Position numbers and translations under genes: made by a program
Part shown: positions 37,082 to 46,625 of the stretch, in pieces
How the letters are laid out: each line of letters starts with the position of its first letter
Numbering within the stretch: position 1 is the first letter of the stretch
Notes under the pieces: generated by a model
Database searches by the model: none
Seen by the model: only the letters and a program-made list of their open reading frames with translations
What the model was told of the DNA's origin: nothing
DNA from: Gammaproteobacteria bacterium
GTDB taxonomy: Bacteria > Pseudomonadota > Gammaproteobacteria > Pseudomonadales > Azotimanducaceae
Assembly: GCA_021773555.1 (NCBI GenBank)
Contig: JAJFKA010000124.1
Coordinates: forward strand, 1-64,000
Length of the DNA: 64,000 nt
Reading direction: 5' to 3'

Positions 37082-40000
37082 TGAGCAGGCAATTGATGAA
37101 TTCAGGGCGTCATTCAATCATCCAAACCATGCTGGTTATGGCAATTTCCCTGACCTGTGCATCCTCAGTTGAGGCCAGTCACCATGGCTGGCGGATCGTT
37201 GAGGCATTCAGTAATGCTGATGGCAGTCTGCAGTTTGTTGAGATGAACCTGGTCGCGAGCCATCACGATTCCATCAACAATTTTAAACTGGTTGCCGGCG
37301 ATGCCACTGCCGGGATAGATACTATTTTCAGCTTCCCGTCGAACATCAGTAGCTCGCTGGCAGGTGATCGTATGTTAATAGCAACGGCTTCCTTTCAATC
37401 AACCTACGGAATCATTCCGGACTTTGTTATTCCGGACGGATTTCTGACAATAACAGCGGGAGACGTTATCTATGCCGGAATCCTGGCGTCGCGGATAAGC
37501 TGGACGAGTCTGCCGCTCGACGGGGTAAATTCACTCAATAGCGATGGTCTCATCTCACCTGCTACCCCGCAGAACCTGTCGGGTGTACAAATCACCTTAT
37601 CAGCACTCGACGAAACCGATCCGGCGATCAACAATCTGCCGACCGCGTCATTACAGATTGTGAGTAACACGCCGATTGCAACGAACGATCCCCTGGTAAC
37701 CAACTATCTTTCGTCAATCTCCTGCGTCGATAATCTCGACCCGTCACCCGTGCTCACTTTATCTCTGCCAGAGGTATTCACTGCAGGCAGCAGCACGGTT
37801 ACAGTCACTTGTACTGATGACAGCGGTAATAGCACGGTCGAGCAAGTCCAGATCATTGTGACGAATTTTGTGGATTCCGATAACGATGGAATCGGTGATG
37901 ACACAGATCCGGACGATGACAATGACGGCGTTATCGACACCAGTGACGCTTTCCCACTCAATCCTGATGAGTCACTGGATTCCGATAATGACGGAATCGG
38001 CAATAACGCGGACCTTGACGACGATGGCGATGGTACGCCCGACAACATTGACGCTTTCCCGCTGGATCCGGGTGAGGATCAGGATACGGACGGCGATGGA
38101 ATCGGAAACAATACGGACGATGACGATGACGGTGACGGTGTACCTGATGATCTTGATGCATTCCCGCTGAATTCGGCTGAAACAACAGATAGCGACGGCG
38201 ACGGGATTGGCGACAACGCTGACGATGTTAATGACTCGGATGAGGATGGTATTCCCGACGAGGTTGAACTCGCCAACGGGCTGGATCCGCAACTCGCGAG
38301 CGACGCGGCTGAAGACCTCGATGGCGATGGTGTTTCAAATCTGGAAGAGTATCTTCGCGGCAGTAATCTTAGCGTTGACGATGTGCCGCCTGCGATCACA
38401 CTTGCATCGAAATTTATACTTCCGGCGACAGGTCGATGGACAGCGGTGCCAGATAGCGCAACCGCAACGGATGTGCGTGATGGCGTCGTTGCAATTTCGG
38501 TTAATCCCGCAGGTCCATTTTTATCCGGGACCCATGCCCTGGAATGGACTGCAGTCGATCAGGCTGGAAACGTCGCCATCGCGAACCAAACGCTGGTGAT
38601 AGAGCCTCTCCTGCACATAGCACGCGGTGCGACAACCGCGGAAGGTAACAGCCACGGCGCTGCAGTCAGACTTTCCGGCGAAGCACCTGAGTATCCGGTA
38701 ACTTTTTCTTACAGTGTCAGTGGCACGGTCAGTAGTGAAGATTATGCCGGGTTATCAGGATTTGCCAGCATCGATTCAGGACGCGATGGAGTAATCAACT
38801 TCCAGATTGTCGATGACGGGTTGGAAGAGTCTTCGGAAAACCTGCTTATAACTGTGACAAGCGTAGATGGTGCCGCTCTCGTCGGAGGACAACAATTTAC
38901 CCTCATCATCAGCGCGGAAAACCTGCCACCCAGCGCGAGACTTGTGATTGAGCAAGATGGTGAAAAACGCGTTCGCATAGACCGGAATGGCGGGCCGGTT
39001 ACGCTCACGCTTCTGGCAAACGATCCGAATCCCGGTGACGACCTTGGGTTTGACTGGACGGCGTCCAGCCCGGGTCTTGGACTGACCTCCGTCGATACCG
39101 CGGTGTCAGGTTTTGATCCTGGGGCAGTGAGCGATGGCCAATACCGACTGACAGTGGTCATTAGTGACAATGCCACAGTCCCTGCGTCAACTCGCATCTC
39201 CCGGCTTCTTATAGTCGTCCCGGGTCTGGACAGTCTGTCATCCGCCACGGACAGTGATGCGGACGGAATCCCCGACTTGAGCGAAGGGCATACCGATAAT
39301 GACGATGATGGTATCCCGGACTATCTGGATTCTGATCTTTTCGGCAACCTGTTACCGGCGGATAATGCGTTATTACTGGAAACCGAACCCGGACTAACGC
39401 TCAGCCTTGGGGATGTCAGCCTCGCAGCCAACCGCAACTCAAGCTCGGTGGCCATTGATGATATTGCCAATCTGACTGACGATTCACAGTTGGGATTCGA
39501 CAATACTCTGGATGAGAGATTTGACTATCCGACAGGACTTCTCGATTTCAGAGTCGATGGACTTACAAGCAATACCGCAAATATTGTAATCCCCTTATCG
39601 AGCGCTATCCCTGCTGGTGCCACCTATCGAAAGTACACCACCAGTGCCGGTTGGCAGGAGTTTGTGGACGATGGCATCAGCCGACTGGCATCCGCTTCAA
39701 GCACAAGAAATATCTGTCCCCCTGCTGATGGTACTTTCGACAATGGACTCAATGCAGGACACTTTTGCCTGCGGCTGACCATTGCAGATGGCGGACCCAA
39801 TGACGCCGACGGCAGCACTAATGGTTCGGTTCGTGACCCGGGAGGTATCGCCGTGGCCGCGCTTGATACTTCCCCGCCATCACTCAGCCCGCCTTCGCCG
39901 CTGTCTATTACAACAAATGCGGCAGTACCTTCCTCGGATTCTCAAGTGCAGTCATTCCTCGGTCAGGCGAGTTGCACTGATGACGTCAATGGCACGTTGT

Positions 40001-40479
40001 CCATCACTAACAATTCGCCTTCAAGTTTTGCTGTCGGTACGGTAACAACAGTTGTCTTTGACTGTGTAGATGAATCCGGCAATCAGGTTTCGGCGAGCGC
40101 CACGGTCTCGGTCAACCCTGATTCATCGCAGGTTACAACGAGTTCCCAGGCGGAAGGTGCCGGTGCCGGTTGTTTCATAGCCACGGCAGCCTATGGCAGT
40201 TACCTGGAACCAGAGGTCGTCAGCCTGAGAACATTCAGGGACAATTACCTTCTGACAAATGATCCGGGGCGCGCCTTTGTTTCTTTTTACTACGAATACA
40301 GCCCACCGATCGCGAGCTACATTGCAGATCATGAGATGCTCCGCGCCGCGGTCCGAATCGGGCTATCGCCGATCGTCTATTCGGTAAATTATCCAGGGAT
40401 CCCCCTGGTGATATTTGTGCTAGTGCTCTTGACCGCGATTCAGCGAGGGATCAGGCAGAGGATATCGTTAGTCCAATGA
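37081..40479 (+). CDS. Large surface protein: TSP3 repeats, Calx-beta/HYR-like domains, CFI-box C-terminus
   Basis: 1132 residues. Signal peptide near residues 10-33. Order: N-terminal domain (34-180), HYR-like disulfide domain (about 185-262), acidic calcium-binding TSP3 repeats (about 265-430, DxDxDG units), a Calx-beta-like domain (about 500-620), a second TSP3-type run ([12 protein letters not shown], about 720), a choice-of-anchor-type domain (about 755-925), a second HYR-like domain (about 930-1012), and the C-terminus [17 protein letters not shown] (near 1030) followed by LRTFRD and [12 protein letters not shown]. That last part is the CFI-box C-terminal pattern and ends in a hydrophobic helix plus basic tail, suggesting processing or anchoring at the envelope. 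Translationally coupled to the barrel gene. Confidence 0.82.
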   Translation: MSRQLMNSGRHSIIQTMLVMAISLTCASSVEASHHGWRIVEAFSNADGSLQFVEMNLVASHHDSINNFKLVAGDATAGIDTIFSFPSNISSSLAGDRMLIATASFQSTYGIIPDFVIPDGFLTITAGDVIYAGILASRISWTSLPLDGVNSLNSDGLISPATPQNLSGVQITLSALDETDPAINNLPTASLQIVSNTPIATNDPLVTNYLSSISCVDNLDPSPVLTLSLPEVFTAGSSTVTVTCTDDSGNSTVEQVQIIVTNFVDSDNDGIGDDTDPDDDNDGVIDTSDAFPLNPDESLDSDNDGIGNNADLDDDGDGTPDNIDAFPLDPGEDQDTDGDGIGNNTDDDDDGDGVPDDLDAFPLNSAETTDSDGDGIGDNADDVNDSDEDGIPDEVELANGLDPQLASDAAEDLDGDGVSNLEEYLRGSNLSVDDVPPAITLASKFILPATGRWTAVPDSATATDVRDGVVAISVNPAGPFLSGTHALEWTAVDQAGNVAIANQTLVIEPLLHIARGATTAEGNSHGAAVRLSGEAPEYPVTFSYSVSGTVSSEDYAGLSGFASIDSGRDGVINFQIVDDGLEESSENLLITVTSVDGAALVGGQQFTLIISAENLPPSARLVIEQDGEKRVRIDRNGGPVTLTLLANDPNPGDDLGFDWTASSPGLGLTSVDTAVSGFDPGAVSDGQYRLTVVISDNATVPASTRISRLLIVVPGLDSLSSATDSDADGIPDLSEGHTDNDDDGIPDYLDSDLFGNLLPADNALLLETEPGLTLSLGDVSLAANRNSSSVAIDDIANLTDDSQLGFDNTLDERFDYPTGLLDFRVDGLTSNTANIVIPLSSAIPAGATYRKYTTSAGWQEFVDDGISRLASASSTRNICPPADGTFDNGLNAGHFCLRLTIADGGPNDADGSTNGSVRDPGGIAVAALDTSPPSLSPPSPLSITTNAAVPSSDSQVQSFLGQASCTDDVNGTLSITNNSPSSFAVGTVTTVVFDCVDESGNQVSASATVSVNPDSSQVTTSSQAEGAGAGCFIATAAYGSYLEPEVVSLRTFRDNYLLTNDPGRAFVSFYYEYSPPIASYIADHEMLRAAVRIGLSPIVYSVNYPGIPLVIFVLVLLTAIQRGIRQRISLVQ
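37873..38187 (+). repeat. Three tandem 105-bp units encoding TSP3 repeats
   Basis: The units at 37873-37977, 37978-38082 and 38083-38187 each encode 35 residues of the pattern DxDxDGIGxxxDxDDDxDG...DAFPL. A fourth, shorter unit follows (to about 38270). The DNA copies have diverged but keep period and frame, so they arose by coding duplication and are under protein-level selection. Confidence 0.85.
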
Positions 40480-41304
40480 TACTTTGCTAAACGCTGGCGG
40501 GCGTTTTTCCATAAACGATTTTACCCCCTCTGCGAAATCGTTTCGGGTCAGGCTGTCTGCCATGAGCTTGTTGGTTTCCCGCATTGCGTCGCCCAGGCTC
40601 ATATTCAGGTGACGATAAACCTGCTGCTTCATTAGCATCATTGAAACAGGTGCACTGCTGTCCGCCAGCACCTGGATATATGCCTTGGTTTCGTCGAGCA
40701 GGGATTCAGCTGGAAAAATTCGTTCCACCAGACCGAACTCCATCGCTTCCTCGGCATTAAGCTTGCGGGAACTCCAGAGCAGATCAAGAGCGCGAGCTGG
40801 GCCGATTAATCGTGGCAGTATCCAGCTCTGACCGTGCTCAGCGACGAGACCCCGATGCGCGAATGCCGTGACAAATTTAGTATTTTCTGATGCGAATCGC
40901 ATATCACATAGTAGCGCAATCGACATCCCTAACCCTGCACAGGCGCCGTTGACTGCAACGATAATCGGCTTTCGTACAGACATAATGTAGGAGAACGTTA
41001 CCTGAAAGTCCGAGCCCATGGACTTGTCTCCCGGGTCAGCATCCAGCCTTTTGACAACGGCGCCATCATTCAAATCGCCGCCGGATGCCTGGGAGTCAAG
41101 TGCATTCATATCCATACCCGCGCAAAATCCTCGCCCCGCTCCAGTGAGAACAATGCCTACAACTTCAGGGTCTGCCTCGGCTGCAGCCAGCGCATGTTTT
41201 AACTCTTCCATCATATTGTTGGTCAAGGCATTTAGAGCATCCGGTCGATTCAGGGTAATCACCGCACTCGGACCATCTACCTCATAGATTATTTCATCGT
41301 ACAT
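40468..41304 (-). CDS. Enoyl-CoA hydratase/isomerase family protein
   Basis: 278 residues from ATG 41304, which has an AAAGGAG site; the extra nine codons in front are not supported. The crotonase oxyanion-hole motifs are [13 protein letters not shown] (near 60) and [19 protein letters not shown] (near 120). Expected to hydrate or isomerise a 2-enoyl-CoA in fatty-acid or amino-acid breakdown; the aspartate in GFCAGMDM is typical of the ECH1/PaaG-like branch but the substrate is not known. Followed closely on the same strand (36 bp) by a second crotonase. Confidence 0.88.
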   Translation of the reverse strand: MYDEIIYEVDGPSAVITLNRPDALNALTNNMMEELKHALAAAEADPEVVGIVLTGAGRGFCAGMDMNALDSQASGGDLNDGAVVKRLDADPGDKSMGSDFQVTFSYIMSVRKPIIVAVNGACAGLGMSIALLCDMRFASENTKFVTAFAHRGLVAEHGQSWILPRLIGPARALDLLWSSRKLNAEEAMEFGLVERIFPAESLLDETKAYIQVLADSSAPVSMMLMKQQVYRHLNMSLGDAMRETNKLMADSLTRNDFAEGVKSFMEKRPPAFSKVSLD

Positions 41305-41340
41305 TTCGATCTCCTTTGCTGGTTTCAGCAACTCCGTTGA

Positions 41341-42144
41341 TCAACGGCCGGTAAATTTCGGTTCACGCTTTTCGAGAAAACTGGCGACGCCCTCGCGATG
41401 GTCCTCGGTTTGAAATAGGATGGCAAGCGACTGGGATATCCAGTTTCCCATGTCTTCATAGTCACCATAATACGCGCGACGTAATCCTTCTTTCAGGTAC
41501 CTGACCGCCAGCGGCGGATTAGCAGCAATTTTGTTCGCTAATTCCATGGCCGCCGGTAGTAGTTGCTCATGAGGGACGACGTTCAGCACCAGCCCGATTG
41601 AATGGGCAGTTTCCGCATCAATGACGTCGCCTGTAAACAACAACTCTGCGGCTTTTTGCGGACCGACAATTCTGGGAAGGCGCAATAGACCACCAATATC
41701 ACTGACCAGTCCCCTTTTAACGAACAACTCCCCAAACTTTGCCCGCTCTGAGGCGATACGGAAATCTGCGAATAAAGACATGTCCATACCCCATCCTACT
41801 GCAGCGCCATTTACTGCAGCGATGATTGGCCGGTCGCAATCCAGTATTGCCCTTGCCGCGGGTGTTGTTCCCGGTCGAACCCTTCGTAACCGACTGCCTC
41901 CGGGTTCGGCACTGCCGGTCATCAGTTCTTTGACATCATCTCCGGAACAAAAAGCCGGGTCCGCGCCTGTAAGCACAATGCAACGCACTTGCGCATCTGC
42001 CTGCAGGCCGATGAAGGTCTGCTCCAATTCACTGTACGCCAATCTGTTTAGTGCGTTACGGGCGTGAGGACGATTAATTGTGACGGTTGCCACGTGGTTT
42101 TCGAGCTCAATCTGAATTGTTTCCAATGTCTGATGCTGACTCAT
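41341..42144 (-). CDS. Enoyl-CoA hydratase/isomerase family protein
   Basis: 267 residues from ATG 42144. Crotonase motifs: DPAFCSGDDVKEL (near 65) and NGAAVGWGMDMSLFADFRI (near 112), and the usual C-terminal EGVASFLEKREPKF. The frame extends 27 codons upstream, but the region is not conserved-looking and the downstream ATG is preferred. It is upstream of the other crotonase gene on the same strand; together they look like a small two-gene unit for an unidentified acyl-CoA pathway. Divergent from the TonB receptor gene. Confidence 0.87.
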   Translation of the reverse strand: MSQHQTLETIQIELENHVATVTINRPHARNALNRLAYSELEQTFIGLQADAQVRCIVLTGADPAFCSGDDVKELMTGSAEPGGSRLRRVRPGTTPAARAILDCDRPIIAAVNGAAVGWGMDMSLFADFRIASERAKFGELFVKRGLVSDIGGLLRLPRIVGPQKAAELLFTGDVIDAETAHSIGLVLNVVPHEQLLPAAMELANKIAANPPLAVRYLKEGLRRAYYGDYEDMGNWISQSLAILFQTEDHREGVASFLEKREPKFTGR

Positions 42145-42284
42145 AGCTACCATTCTCCGCCGAATCCCTGTGTCACTATTAGTACCAGAGCGTTGCGCTA
42201 TTTGCCAGAGAGAACCTGCAAACAATCAGAACGTTGATGGATAAATAACGTAAAATGGTGTCACACCAGACAAGCTGATGTCAC

Positions 42285-44540
42285 TTGAAGCGATTTATCC
42301 TCACCATTGCGCTGCTGATCGCCGCCCGTTCGATTTACGCTGCGCCTGTGTCACTGACGGATCTATTAACCCGGTTCAAGGAAGCGAACTATGCCCTGAT
42401 TTATTCCACCAGCCTGGTGCAGGAGTCGGCAATTGTTGAGTGGGACGGTGAAGTCTCGCTCAAATCACTGGAGCAATCGTTGCGTACGTTAGGTCTGTCG
42501 CTCCACCGTATCGAGCGTAACCTCTGGACGATTGAGCGCGCTCCCCCCGCTGAAGCGGTCCCCGCAGAAGACCACGCCGCTGCTCGTATACCAGCAGTTC
42601 GCATAGACAACATCGTTGTAACCGCCAGCCGCTATGAAGTGCAGGGTATGGATGGCGCCTCCAGACATCAAATAGATGAAGGGTCACTGAATGAAACGCC
42701 AAGTTTTGCCGGTGATAGTCTGCGCATCATCCACCGGCTACCCGGCGCTGCGACGCTCGGCATTTCATCGAAACCCAATGTGCGTGGCGGGTCTTCTGAC
42801 GAGTTGCTCGTACTGTTCGACGGGGTGGAGCTTATCGAGCCTTTCCATTTAAGGGATTTTCAATCCATGTTCAGCTCGTTCAATCCACAGACAATCCAGA
42901 ACATTGAATATTTTACCGGCGGCTTCCCCGCGCAGTACGGAAATAAATTGAGTGGCGTTCTGGATATCGCAACCCAGGATACCTTCACTTCGTCGGGTGG
43001 CGAATTGGGACTAAGTGCCTTTTCAACCTCAGCACTTCTGTTCACGGAGAAAGGGCAAAATCGCTGGATGTTTTCCGCGCGGCGCGGCAATCTCGATAAC
43101 CTCCTCAACGTCGTGAATCCCAGACTCGGCCACCCGAAGTACCATGATCTGTACGCACGCTATACCCGCGATTTTGAGCGCGGGACTCTAAAGCTCAGCG
43201 CATTCAGATTTAGCGATGACATTGTATTCACGTCTGATGAGGCCAGTGCCAGCAGTAAGGTTGATAACCAGTATGTCTGGATGGAATGGGAAACCAACCT
43301 CAGCCCTCGCGTCTATTCCCGGACATTTTTCTCAGTTGGCGACATCGACAGTACCCGGTTGGGCGATACCTTTGCGGAGGATCGCTCGGTGGGTTCGCTA
43401 ATTGACAAGCAAACGCTCAACGTTACATCCATCAAGCACCTGCAGGAATTCAAGGTTAACAATCGATTGCGACTCGAGTACGGGTTTACCTATCGCGATC
43501 TGGAGATGGAATACGATACAAGCATCATTGTGGAACGTAGTATTGTTGCCGAGGTTCTCGCCTTACCGGTATTTGTAGATGAATCCTTCAAGGCAAAATT
43601 CGGCGGCCACTCTTCAAGTGCATTTCTGACAACCAAATACCAATTCTCCCGTGCCCTGACAGTGCAAATGGGGTTGCGCTATGACCGCCAGAACTATTCA
43701 AAAGCAGGGTCACAAATCAGTCCCAGGGTAGCCATGGTGTATGAGCTCGGGCAAGACTGGCGATTGCGATTCAGCTACGGTCGATTTTATCAGCCCCAGG
43801 CAATCTACGAGCTGGAAACCGCGGACCTCGAGAGCGAATTTTCCAGACCGCAAAAATCGGACCACTGGATCATTGCCGCGGACTGGCAGGCTGGTCCATC
43901 GTTGCGGCTCAAAGCAGAAATTTTTTATAAGCGCATCGATGATCTGAAGCCACGGTTTGAAAACCTGTTTGATCCATACAACTTCACCCCGGAGCTTGAA
44001 CCTGACAGAATCGTTATTCGTGCTGACAAGGCGTATACCCGGGGTATCGAGCTTGGTCTGGTCGGGACTTACGGACCTTATGACTGGAATCTTAACTATT
44101 CGTTCAGCCAGGTACGAGACCATGAGGCCGGTCGCTGGATAGATCGACGCTGGGACCAGACCCACAGCTTGAATGCGCTGCTCAACTGGAAGCCTGGGCA
44201 ATGGATAATAAGCCTGGCCGGCGCTTGGCACACAGGCTGGACCCTGACCCAGTTACCCACGACTATCCCGGCCGACGGTAGCTTTGAGGTGCCGGCTTAT
44301 CGCAGTAATTCACGATTAAAGAACTTTGCAACGCTTGATGCGAAGATATCCTACGAATTGGGACTGGGTAACACTTCATTGTCATTTTTTCTCGAAATCA
44401 CCAATCTGGTTAACCGGGCAAACAAAGGGGGGATCGATTACGAGATAATTCTGGAGGATGGCTTTTATGAACTTGAGGAAATAGATCTCGAACCAGTCTT
44501 TCCCCTCGTTACAAATCTTGGCGTTATCTGGCGATTCTGA
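42285..44540 (+). CDS. TonB-dependent receptor with STN signalling domain
   Basis: 751 residues. Signal peptide (cut near residue 19), then a STN domain (about 22-85: LLTRFKEANYALIYSTSL ... LHRIERNLWTIER), a plug starting VTASRYEV, and a 22-strand barrel ending in IWRF. Ligands cannot be told from sequence (iron siderophore, vitamin or sugar). The STN domain signals to a FecR-type anti-sigma factor, and such a FecR/ECF pair lies just downstream on the opposite strand. Start TTG 42285 is the only plausible one (MKRFILTIALL), with a weak ribosome binding site. Confidence 0.88.
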   Translation: MKRFILTIALLIAARSIYAAPVSLTDLLTRFKEANYALIYSTSLVQESAIVEWDGEVSLKSLEQSLRTLGLSLHRIERNLWTIERAPPAEAVPAEDHAAARIPAVRIDNIVVTASRYEVQGMDGASRHQIDEGSLNETPSFAGDSLRIIHRLPGAATLGISSKPNVRGGSSDELLVLFDGVELIEPFHLRDFQSMFSSFNPQTIQNIEYFTGGFPAQYGNKLSGVLDIATQDTFTSSGGELGLSAFSTSALLFTEKGQNRWMFSARRGNLDNLLNVVNPRLGHPKYHDLYARYTRDFERGTLKLSAFRFSDDIVFTSDEASASSKVDNQYVWMEWETNLSPRVYSRTFFSVGDIDSTRLGDTFAEDRSVGSLIDKQTLNVTSIKHLQEFKVNNRLRLEYGFTYRDLEMEYDTSIIVERSIVAEVLALPVFVDESFKAKFGGHSSSAFLTTKYQFSRALTVQMGLRYDRQNYSKAGSQISPRVAMVYELGQDWRLRFSYGRFYQPQAIYELETADLESEFSRPQKSDHWIIAADWQAGPSLRLKAEIFYKRIDDLKPRFENLFDPYNFTPELEPDRIVIRADKAYTRGIELGLVGTYGPYDWNLNYSFSQVRDHEAGRWIDRRWDQTHSLNALLNWKPGQWIISLAGAWHTGWTLTQLPTTIPADGSFEVPAYRSNSRLKNFATLDAKISYELGLGNTSLSFFLEITNLVNRANKGGIDYEIILEDGFYELEEIDLEPVFPLVTNLGVIWRF

Positions 44541-44562
44541 TCAACGCCCGCACAGCACCTGA

Positions 44563-44775
44563 CTAGCCCGCATTATTCATGAAGGGAATGGATTTTATGG
44601 CAATTGTGGCGAAGAAGGTTGGACAAACATCGCTCAAGATTCGGAAGGCAGAATTGTCAGAAAACCATTCAGACACAGCCTGTTTTTCACGAATTGACCT
44701 CCATTTTGCCTAACCCGTTGAAATATAATAACCTAACGATTGCACTGTGTCGCCTTCGTGAATAATGCGGGCTAG
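44563..44775 (-). mobile_element. CTAG-ended MITE-like element, copy D (213 bp, best ends)
   Basis: It begins CTAGCCCGCATTATTCA (44563) and ends TGAATAATGCGGGCTAG (44775): a 17-base perfect terminal inverted repeat. It is in the opposite orientation to copy A and matches it over its full length except for about 40 extra bases in A. No coding capacity. It lies exactly between the convergent receptor and fecR genes, and the fecR stop codon uses its terminal CTAG. Confidence 0.9.
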
Positions 44776-45752
44776 TGGCCATCAGCCACGATAATCTTGC
44801 CATCCTCGATGCGTGTTTCAAAGGCGGTAGTGTCCATGGCAATTTGTAGAGCCCTGATAACGTCGCCGGTAGGAACGGGGCCGAGAATTCTCTGGGTCTT
44901 CACAAGCCCACTGATTGTCTCCGTTTGGTAGACAACCGAGAGCCCGGTTTCCCGGGAAACCCAGGCCAGGAAGTCACTGATCAGTAATCCATCAGTATCA
45001 ACGTCCGGCGCAATTCTGGCTACCCAGTCCCAGCGCTCTCCATGAGTGGCGATACTGACGATTTCCAAATCATGGCCGGGAGTCGTTTGAATCAACTGAC
45101 CATGTGTTTCATTCGCCTTGCCCTGAACTTTCTGTTTCGATGAAGCGACGGTTACTTCGCCTTCACGCACTGCAATTGAAACTCCCGTCTCAATGAACTG
45201 AACCTGATACTGCGTGCCAACATGTTCAACGGAGAGGCCATCTACCAGAATCGTTAGTGGCTGGTGGGTACCGCGACTTCGCGCATCCACATAGACGGTC
45301 CCTGAATTAAGCCGCAACGTTCTCGCATCAAGAAATTCGACTTCCGTCATGCGGTCAAGGCGAATGTCAATTTCTGCATCCGCAGGTCGAAGCGCAAGTG
45401 AACCTTCCATGGTGCGTACCGTATCTCCAGTCTGAACGGTGTTTCCAGAACGCAGGGGTCCGCCGGTCGATTCATCCTGCCAGAAGGTCGCGCCCGTATA
45501 GCGGTCCACAGTGGCAACCGTGACTGGCTCAGGTTGAGTCGTCAGAAAAACCGCAAAAAAACTGACCAGGGCGATACAAGCTGCAGCGCCTGCATACCGG
45601 ACAGTCTGCTGATGATTAATAGTCTTGCGCGTCGCCGCCAGTTCAGCCCTGAAAGTATCTTCGAATTTAACGCGAGCAGACTGGGGCAGCGGTGTTCGCC
45701 GCCCTGCTTGCCGCACCAGTTGTTCGAGAGTTTTATCGTCAGCGTCAGTCAT
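44772..45752 (-). CDS. FecR-type anti-sigma regulator with C-terminal STN domain
   Basis: 326 residues. Cytoplasmic N-terminus (1-48) expected to bind the sigma factor, one transmembrane helix near 49-67 (RYAGAAACIALVSFFAVFL), a periplasmic FecR domain (about 85-215), and a C-terminal STN-like domain (about 255-325: ISDFLAWVSRETGLSVVY). It should release the ECF factor at 45801 when the receptor is loaded. The TAG stop lies in the CTAG of the MITE-like element, so the protein may originally have ended here or a few residues later. 48 bp after the sigma gene. Confidence 0.85.
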   Translation of the reverse strand: MTDADDKTLEQLVRQAGRRTPLPQSARVKFEDTFRAELAATRKTINHQQTVRYAGAAACIALVSFFAVFLTTQPEPVTVATVDRYTGATFWQDESTGGPLRSGNTVQTGDTVRTMEGSLALRPADAEIDIRLDRMTEVEFLDARTLRLNSGTVYVDARSRGTHQPLTILVDGLSVEHVGTQYQVQFIETGVSIAVREGEVTVASSKQKVQGKANETHGQLIQTTPGHDLEIVSIATHGERWDWVARIAPDVDTDGLLISDFLAWVSRETGLSVVYQTETISGLVKTQRILGPVPTGDVIRALQIAMDTTAFETRIEDGKIIVADGH

Positions 45753-45800
45753 GGGAGCAGACCCTTATGGGTAGGGGACAAAGCCGGAATGACACCCGGC

Positions 45801-46427
45801 TCATATTTCCTGGTGATGTAATTCATACAAATCTCCAAAGGCGCGTTTAAATGAACCTCGCGCACGTGCCAGCTGTGATTGCACTGCCTCGACACCTACG
45901 TCCATTCGCGCGGCAATTTCCCTGATACTCAAGCCATCGATGTACTTCCACTCAAGCACGTCGCCGTGTCGATTCGGTAACTGGTCGAGCACAATATGCA
46001 CCAGTGTGATCAGTTCTTCTCGCTCGGAAAAATCCAGCGGCTCATCAGAACCGCTGCCCTGCAGGGTGTCGAGCAGTGCCGAGGCAAGTGGTTCATCGTC
46101 CAGCAGCGTCACAACCTTGCTGCGCGCCTGTGCCTGGCGCAAATGTCGCGATAATTCGCGTTTACATATCTGCGCGAGCCAGGTCATCAGTGAAGCCTCA
46201 CCACGATAGGTAACAATCCGTCGCGCCGCAATCGCCAGTGTTTGTTGTACAACATCCTCGGCACTCGACTCGTCATGACTGAGTCTTATTAATGCAAAGC
46301 GATAAAGCCTGGGAAAGTAGACATCCATAAATTCGGTGATGGCACGTTCGTCACCCTGAAGTATCAGGCTCGCCAGATGCCTGTCTTCCGGATGCTCAAC
46401 ACCGGGTTTTGATTTCAATAGTTTCAC
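45801..46427 (-). CDS. ECF-family RNA polymerase sigma factor (FecI-like group)
   Basis: 208 residues from GTG 46427 (CAGG site); the track-length start further up would be TTG. Region 2 (VYFPRLYRFALIRLSHDESSAEDVVQQTLAIAARRI) and region 4 (LPNRHGDVLEWKYIDGLSIREIAARMDVGVEAVQSQLARARGSFKRAF, read in parts) of sigma-70 are clear. It should direct transcription of the receptor operon under FecR control. Upstream 46467-46625 holds only a short T-rich stretch; no promoter is certain. Confidence 0.9.
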   Translation of the reverse strand: MKLLKSKPGVEHPEDRHLASLILQGDERAITEFMDVYFPRLYRFALIRLSHDESSAEDVVQQTLAIAARRIVTYRGEASLMTWLAQICKRELSRHLRQAQARSKVVTLLDDEPLASALLDTLQGSGSDEPLDFSEREELITLVHIVLDQLPNRHGDVLEWKYIDGLSIREIAARMDVGVEAVQSQLARARGSFKRAFGDLYELHHQEI

Positions 46428-46625
46428 GTCGACCTGCCGTTTACCGTGCGAAGTTCGCAAAAACAACTAAACAACAGGAGTATAAACCAACACCCGGGCC
46501 GCGCCCCTCGAGTTGTGCTATTACCCCGATTTCTCAAGTATTCCCCATTGGATCGTGATCGCTTCAGGAGAATAGAGGCAGATAACGTGCTAAATCGGTC
46601 GGTTCGCAGGAAAAAAACGCAAGCA

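Noticed and set aside
37873-38270. CRISPR-like or simple tandem DNA repeat
   Set aside because: The period is 105 bp, in frame, with no spacers, and encodes TSP3 calcium-binding units.
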